Below, in pieces: positions 59,714 through 64,000 of a stretch of DNA of 64,000 bases. This stretch comes from Panax quinquefolius (lineage: Eukaryota > Streptophyta > Magnoliopsida > Apiales > Araliaceae): assembly GCA_020205615.1 (NCBI GenBank), contig CM035173.1, positions 47,420,617-47,484,616 on the forward strand. The letters are read 5' to 3'. How positions within the stretch are numbered: position 1 is the stretch's first letter; each line of letters starts with the position of its first letter. The notes beneath the pieces are model-generated. The model was not told the origin of the DNA, ran no database searches, and saw only the letters and a list, made by a program, of their open reading frames with translations. The translations under genes were made by a program, and so were the position numbers.

Positions 59714-60165
59714 TACCAGAATCTTCTGGCTTGCATCATCGTCAGAAAACTCGCTTGTTTAGGCGACTTGCTACCATAAAACACAACCTTTGACGAAGTT
59801 ATAAGGTTAATACGCTTCTTCTGGCAGTCAATTATCGCCCCATAATTGGATAACCAATCCATACCCAAAATAACATCAAATTCTCCAAGTCGAATAGGGA
59901 TAAGATCTACGTTCATGATATTACCCTTAATATCTACTTTACAGTTCTTGTGCACATGCTTAACAGGGATAATTTCTCTATTCGCAATTTCTATGTTCAT
60001 GGGGTATTCTAACTCGTCCTTAAACAATTCTAAGTTCTTAGCGAAGTCATCGGATATAAATGAACAAGTAGCACCCAAATCAAATAACACGTAAGCATTA
60101 ACTTTATTGATCGGAATGATACCTGACACCACATCGCGAGAGGTATCACGCGTCTGTCTTGTCAT
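59713..60165 (-). CDS. Element D protease (retropepsin-like)
   Basis: 150 open codons: [18 protein letters not shown] then LGATCSFIS, so the active-site triad reads D-L-G where D-T/S-G is expected, and [12 protein letters not shown] with the flap-helix motif. It ends in [12 protein letters not shown]. The Thr/Ser to Leu change would be expected to weaken or abolish catalysis. The reading frame is otherwise intact. In the element it would release gag and RT. Confidence 0.7.
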   Translation of the reverse strand: MTRQTRDTSRDVVSGIIPINKVNAYVLFDLGATCSFISDDFAKNLELFKDELEYPMNIEIANREIIPVKHVHKNCKVDIKGNIMNVDLIPIRLGEFDVILGMDWLSNYGAIIDCQKKRINLITSSKVVFYGSKSPKQASFLTMMQARRFW

Positions 60166-60173
60166 GTTGAGCG

Positions 60174-60389
60174 CTAATTTGTTGGTCTATTGGTTGCGGT
60201 TGGTCCTGCAATGGTTAGAGTGCTTCCACCAGTATTTCCTCTATTTCCTCCTGAACTCGTCCCTCCTGATCCCTTCTTAGGACAATCTCTTGCAATAAGG
60301 TCCTTTGATCCACATGTGAAACATGCACCCTTCTTTGGGTTCAGACAGTTTGGTACTATGTGGCCTTCTTGACCACAATTGTAGCACAC
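60174..60389 (-). pseudogene. Element D nucleocapsid zinc knuckles
   Basis: CYNCGQEGHIVPNC is a complete CX2CX4HX4C knuckle. The second, CFTCGSKDLIARDC, has lost its His. A Gly/Ser/Thr-rich tail follows. Just before, in the previous frame segment, CPTCGKTHLGVC looks like a third, shortened knuckle. A TGA stop separates it from the rest. Confidence 0.75.
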
Positions 60390-61132
60390 TCACTTCCCCT
60401 TCAGACAAACTCCCAAATGCGTTTTTCCGCAGGTTGGGCACGGTTCAATCTTCTTCTTCTGCCCTCCCTGTTGACTTCCGACCGACGAATTATCAGACCA
60501 CTTACTCTTCTGACTGTGATTACTCCCAGTGCTACTCCCACTAGTCTTGTTATTACCTTCCTTCTCACTCTTCTTCTTCTTCTTCTTCTTCTGCTCCTGA
60601 TTATACTTGTTATGTACTTGGTACGTGGCGAACCTAGCCAACTCGTTAAACCTTGCCGCATAATCAGCTACTGACATATTTCCCTGTTTCAACTCTAGAA
60701 ACTGAACCTCCATCTGATTTTGTGAACTAGTCAGAAAGTACATCTCGAAAACATCTCTTTGAATCTTTCCCAGGATATTACACCTTCACCTCCTCTCACT
60801 TTGTTTGCCTGCCACCAATAGCTGGCTTCGGACTTCAGCATAAACGTTGTATAAGCAGTTTTCTGGTCTTCCCTTACCCTAGCAACATCGAACACCTTCT
60901 CCATCTCTATTACCCAGGTCTGAGCTTCGATTGGGTTTATGGAACTCTTAAACTCTGGCGGTTCCACCGCCTTGAAGTCCTTAAACGAAGTATTTGGTGG
61001 AGCTTGTGGTTGATGGTTAATCACTCCAGCTAAAAGGTTTACCAATTACTGAACGGAGTTAGCATTGGCGTCGTTGTTATTGTTTGTTGACCCTTCCTGG
61101 GCTTGCTGACGAATTTGTCTTCTAGGCGGCAT
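60390..61132 (-). pseudogene. Element D gag capsid region
   Basis: ATG at 61132 (MPPRRQIRQQAQEG), with a premature TAA after about 28 codons. It reopens with the capsid blocks EAQTWVIEMEKVFDVARV and TTFMLKSEASYWWQA, then WERFKEMF, a frameshift near 60735, and VQFLELKQGNMSVADYAARF. The stretch after RFATYQVHNKY is shortened and rich in Lys (a CTT/AAG run at 60570-60592). Gag forms the particle shell. Confidence 0.75.
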
Positions 61133-61334
61133 ATTTCTGTTAAGAATATACGCTTATTACATCTTTACTCAATCTCTAAAACATTTAAGACTTAACTAAA
61201 TACTTAATCATAACTTACTTAACACATTACTTCAAATAAAATTTGACATTTCATTTAATTCAAAAGTCTTTACATCATAAGATAACATCACTGCTATTTA
61301 CATCCACTATCCCGAGATAAAGAATCTACAGGAT

Positions 61335-62054
61335 TTAAAACATCACAATAGCCTTGCTACGTTCCTCCTCCATGATGCGGCACATCGTTCTGCGATCTAA
61401 CATATATGATGGTAGATCCTCAAACTGGATTGGATACTTCCTAACTCGATCTTGGACCGCATCCATTGCATTTTGTAGTGTAGAGTACGTCTCCTCAAGT
61501 TTAGCCTTCTTCACACGACGATCATCTTCTGCACGATCAGCACGACGTGACTCTCGTACCCAGCCCTCCTCTGCTATGGTAAGCCTCTCTGAGCTTTCCT
61601 TCAGATCCTTCTTTAACTTCTCTATTTCTGCGGACTTATCCTCGATCTGACCCTTCTCGTGAACCAGATCCCACTCCACATTTCCCAAACGTGTGTGAAG
61701 AGTCACAATCTCTCTATCCTTCTGCTCAATAGTAATCTGCTGACTAACCGCCTGCTCGGTCAGATCTCGAACAGTATCCTGCAACTCTACAATACGATCA
61801 TAGAGTGCATCATACATCTCTACATCAATGGAGTTCAGTGGGAACTCCTCTTCTTCCTCTTCTTCTTCCTCTTCCTCAGGATCCTCCTCTAGATCTGTCC
61901 CCGGCTCATGCTCCTGACCAGCAACAGTGATCAATGGAGATGGCTCTCTATGTACAAGCTGTTCCCTAACGACATGAATGTCTCGGGGCTCCTCCTCTAT
62001 AGGTGATCGGAGTTCCTCCTCCCCAGCTCGACTAGCTCCTCCAACATCCGACAT
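61335..62054 (-). CDS. Element D acidic coiled-coil ORF upstream of gag (239 aa)
   Basis: Intact ORF between the PBS and gag, 202 bp upstream of the gag ATG. Residues 1-60 are acidic with RDIHVVREQLV; residues about 55-72 are an almost pure Glu run; 75-200 form a long heptad-rich coil (YDALYDRIVELQDTVRDL...); the tail has RVRKYPIQFEDLPSYML and DRRTMCRIMEEERSKAI. Homologous, decayed versions exist in A and C. It is not a capsid, protease or envelope by any motif I know. Oligomerisation or RNA/particle assembly is a guess. It is the best-preserved long ORF in the window. Confidence 0.65.
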   Translation of the reverse strand: MSDVGGASRAGEEELRSPIEEEPRDIHVVREQLVHREPSPLITVAGQEHEPGTDLEEDPEEEEEEEEEEEFPLNSIDVEMYDALYDRIVELQDTVRDLTEQAVSQQITIEQKDREIVTLHTRLGNVEWDLVHEKGQIEDKSAEIEKLKKDLKESSERLTIAEEGWVRESRRADRAEDDRRVKKAKLEETYSTLQNAMDAVQDRVRKYPIQFEDLPSYMLDRRTMCRIMEEERSKAIVMF

Positions 62055-62264
62055 CCTGACAACAAAATTTTAAGTTTTAGTTACTAATCCGTGCTAGCGA
62101 ACACATAGATTAACACATAAGCACATAAAGTCTTTTATTATCTTTAATGAATTTAAAAATTCATTTCTTAGAACTCGATAAGAGTTTACCACTACTATGT
62201 TCTCAATCTCCTACAAGGCTACTACCTAAGGTTGTTCCCCCCACCTAAGGTTCATAACCTTACA
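62055..62264 (-). other. Element D leader
   Basis: 210 bp between the PBS and the coiled-coil ORF. It has the ACCTTAGGTGG and GGTTATGAACCTTAGG words that also follow the LARD PBS, another link between the families. No further signal seen. Confidence 0.5.
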
Positions 62265-62277
62265 GCTCTGATACCAA
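62265..62277 (-). other. PBS of element D
   Basis: TTGGTATCAGAGC on the minus strand, an exact iMet-type PBS, 3 bp from the right terminal repeat. Confidence 0.8.
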
Positions 62278-62280
62278 CCT

Positions 62281-62331
62281 GTGAACACCAAATCCTGTGG
62301 AAATGGAAGTACCAGATTTGGGGGTGTCATA
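62281..62331 (-). repeat. Element D right terminal inverted repeat
   Basis: On the minus strand TATGACACCCCCAAATCTGG...GGTGTTCAC, the inverted partner of 59222-59272. It stands where a 5' LTR would, 52 bp long, between the target duplication and the PBS. Confidence 0.85.
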
Positions 62332-62357
62332 GGGAATAGTACCCCGTGAATAGTACT

Positions 62358-63624
62358 TGTTAGTTGATTTCACAATCAATGAATTTTTGCAAGTGTACAC
62401 AGTCAACAAGTAATAAAGTGATAAGATAGAGTGTCGATCCCACAGAGAATTCTAATCAATAAATTACAACTACTAGTACTATATCAATTCAATTTTATTT
62501 AAACAACCATAAATTGTGATTTTTTTTCGAATTAAGAAAACTAAATTAAACAACTAAAAGAGATTATCCTAAAATAAATCAAATAAACAAAACTAAGATT
62601 TTAACGAATGAATTAAAATAAATAAAGATTAAGACTTCAATATCCCCAACTATGAACTATAAACCAACTATCCAATTATCCAAATTATTATGCCCTCTTT
62701 GAATTGTTAATGAGAATTCTCAAATGCCAAAAGTCCTTTTCCAAGTGATCAATTGACTTCTATTTAATCCAGATTAATCTTGCTATATTCCTATGCAAAA
62801 CAATTGAATTAAATTCCTTCAATTCCAATTCCTTATATGTTACATGCGGTGAACAGATATTTCCATTCAATTCACGATCCTAATTATTCGCCATGCAAAT
62901 AACTAAGTCACATGTTATCGTGCCCAGTTCTAACCCTAGAATTCCTCTTCCAATTCCTTCTAGAGTAATAAGGTAATTACTGATCAGATAATTAATCAAT
63001 AAGCTCAAGGCAAGATAAACAATTCACTTCGACACAAATAGTTGGAATAAATTGAATAACTAATTTATAGACATAAAAGGTTCAATTGAAATCTTAAATA
63101 AAGAAATTAGCTCATGACAGAAATTAAAACCAACAATCTTTGAAAAATCATCCTTAAAGAATTACACCAATTGAAAAATAGGAGAAAAGAAAACTCTAGA
63201 GCCAATCCTTCAATCTCTAAATAATTCCTTGCTTGGTCCTCCAATTGTGGTTGATAGGTCTCTAATTCAATCAAAATAGCCTTTATATACTCCACTTATC
63301 CATGCTCCTTCAATCCTAGTCCAAATCAACTTCAAATAGCCTCCAATTGTGCAGTCAAACCAATAGTCAACGCATCGCGATCGGTCATCAGAATCATAAC
63401 CCGGTAGCCCGTATTTGAGATTAACTTCTAATAATAGCGCCATATTTGAGAAGCGAGAAATTACCAAAATTCCATTTCCCAGCTCTAAATCCCCCTATTG
63501 CTCCCACAGCTCCCGAATCTGCAAAATAACCACTATACACAGTAAAAATACTTCTAAATGACTTGAGAATACAATAATTTAAGCCCAAGTATATCTGATT
63601 CATGGATATATTACCCAATCATCA
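62358..63624 (-). mobile_element. Element E 3' LTR (Tat/Athila-type, 1267 bp)
   Basis: On the minus strand it starts TGATGATTGGG at 63624 and ends CAACTAACA at 62358. The GTGGGATCGACACTC stretch near the end is common in LTRs of the Tat/Athila group. It is inserted in C's 5' LTR just after GAATAGTACT. Short ORFs inside (63107-63618) show no domain. The other end of E lies beyond the window. Confidence 0.65.
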
Positions 63625-63660
63625 AATACCCCCAAACTTAAATCGTTGCTTGTCCTCAAG
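63625..63660 (-). other. PPT and conserved 3' end of element E
   Basis: The minus strand reads CTTGAGGACAAGCAACG followed by ATTTAAGTTTGGGGGTATT, the typical end of Tat/Athila internal regions with the G-rich PPT directly before the LTR. Confidence 0.75.
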
Positions 63661-64000
63661 CAACAAAATACAAAACAACACAAAAAATTAAACCACCATA
63701 CAAATGCCCCTAAAGCTATCTATATATTCGTAATTCCAGCAATCAAATAGCACACACATATTCATTAGGCCTCAGAAAAATCACAAAAACATGCTAATAC
63801 ATCATATTAAGGCAGATCAATAATGTCTCAACAATCAATAAATCTCAATCTGTTATAACTGATATCGTGTGTGTGTGTTCAACAACCATGCTAACCAGTG
63901 AAAAGCAAAACATGAAAGATAATAGCTTTCTTTGAAGGCATCATACAGTGCAATTCAGAAACTTCTCAAATAACTAGCTTTGACTAAAATCAACACTTAC
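63661..64000 (-). mobile_element. Element E internal region, 3' non-coding end
   Basis: AT-rich, no ORF or domain; a short (GT)n near 63868. Presumably the 3' untranslated part of E, with pol lying past the window edge. Confidence 0.5.

Larger units (their letters stand above)
59222..62331 (-). mobile_element. Element D: gag/protease/partial-RT cassette with 51-bp inverted termini
   Basis: 3.1-kb insertion in C's LTR with a 5-bp duplication GGGAA (59217-59221 and 62332-62336). Its ends are inverted repeats of 51 bp with two mismatches (59222-59272, 62281-62331), where an LTR element should have direct repeats. On the minus strand an iMet PBS follows the right repeat, then a leader, a coiled-coil ORF, gag, zinc knuckles, protease and RT up to FSKID, where the left repeat begins. 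RT core, RNase H and integrase are missing. Confidence 0.8.

Noticed and set aside
60401..60661. Arg-rich ORF (86 codons, minus strand) over D gag
   Set aside because: It is the alternate frame of the AAG-rich Lys run in gag, a shadow of the real frame.
59222..62331. DIRS-type element or DNA transposon for D
   Set aside because: No tyrosine recombinase or transposase; contents are gag, protease and RT with an iMet PBS, and the 5-bp duplication is typical of Ty3/gypsy integrase.
63107..63618. Three overlapping minus-strand ORFs near the right edge as genes
   Set aside because: They fall in the E LTR between its recognised ends and show no domain.
1..64000. tRNA or rRNA genes
   Set aside because: Only 12-18-bp tRNA-complementary PBS sites were seen; no cloverleaf or rRNA core sequence was noticed, though no covariance search could be run.

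Overview
The window looks like heterochromatic, AT-rich DNA from a flowering plant. It is made of nested and tandemly arranged LTR retrotransposons, and I see no convincing host gene, tRNA or rRNA. Evidence for a plant: Ty3/gypsy chromovirus polyproteins with primer-binding sites matching plant initiator-Met tRNA, a Tat/Athila-type 3' end, telobox motifs (TTAGGGTTT) and (TA)n microsatellites. The species cannot be named from this sequence. All domain calls are by eye; percent identities were not computed.

Layout. 1-1341 is non-coding, old retroelement-like DNA. 1342-1385 is the terminal 44 bp of a chromovirus LTR. 1386-53398 is a head-to-tail array, read on the minus strand, of a non-coding LARD-like retrotransposon. 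A ~4.4-kb LTR alternates with a ~1.84-kb internal region, giving seven LTRs (one truncated, one internally deleted) and six internals. LTR2 is split by chromovirus A (10761-29136, + strand), and A's 3' LTR is split by chromovirus B (16543-26646, + strand). B is the most complete element: gag, protease, RT, RNase H, integrase and chromodomain are all recognisable, though frameshifted.

53399-62357 holds chromovirus C (minus strand), with an acidic coiled-coil ORF but no capsid domain and no integrase core. C's 5' LTR is interrupted by D (59222-62331) and by E (from 62358, running off the window). D is an unusual gag/protease/partial-RT cassette bounded by 51-bp inverted, not direct, terminal repeats and a GGGAA target-site duplication. 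E is the 3' LTR and PPT of a Tat/Athila-type element. The 44-bp piece at 1342-1385 matches the missing end of C's 3' LTR, so the LARD array probably sits inside C's 3' LTR.

How the parts relate. A, B, C and D share the iMet-type PBS. A, B, C and the LARD share a 3' end of the GACGAAATTT/purine-tract type. The LARD encodes no enzymes and would need proteins in trans, plausibly from B-like chromoviruses (inference). A, C and D share an extra acidic coiled-coil reading frame ahead of gag. A and C also share one integrase-deleting junction, pointing to a non-autonomous subfamily.

Most notable: the LARD concatemer, its telobox-rich U3, the inverted-repeat element D, the extra coiled-coil ORF, a 31-bp U3 minisatellite open in three frames, and clustering of copy differences at CAG/CTG sites. 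That clustering suggests some frameshifts may be sequencing artefacts of methylated DNA.
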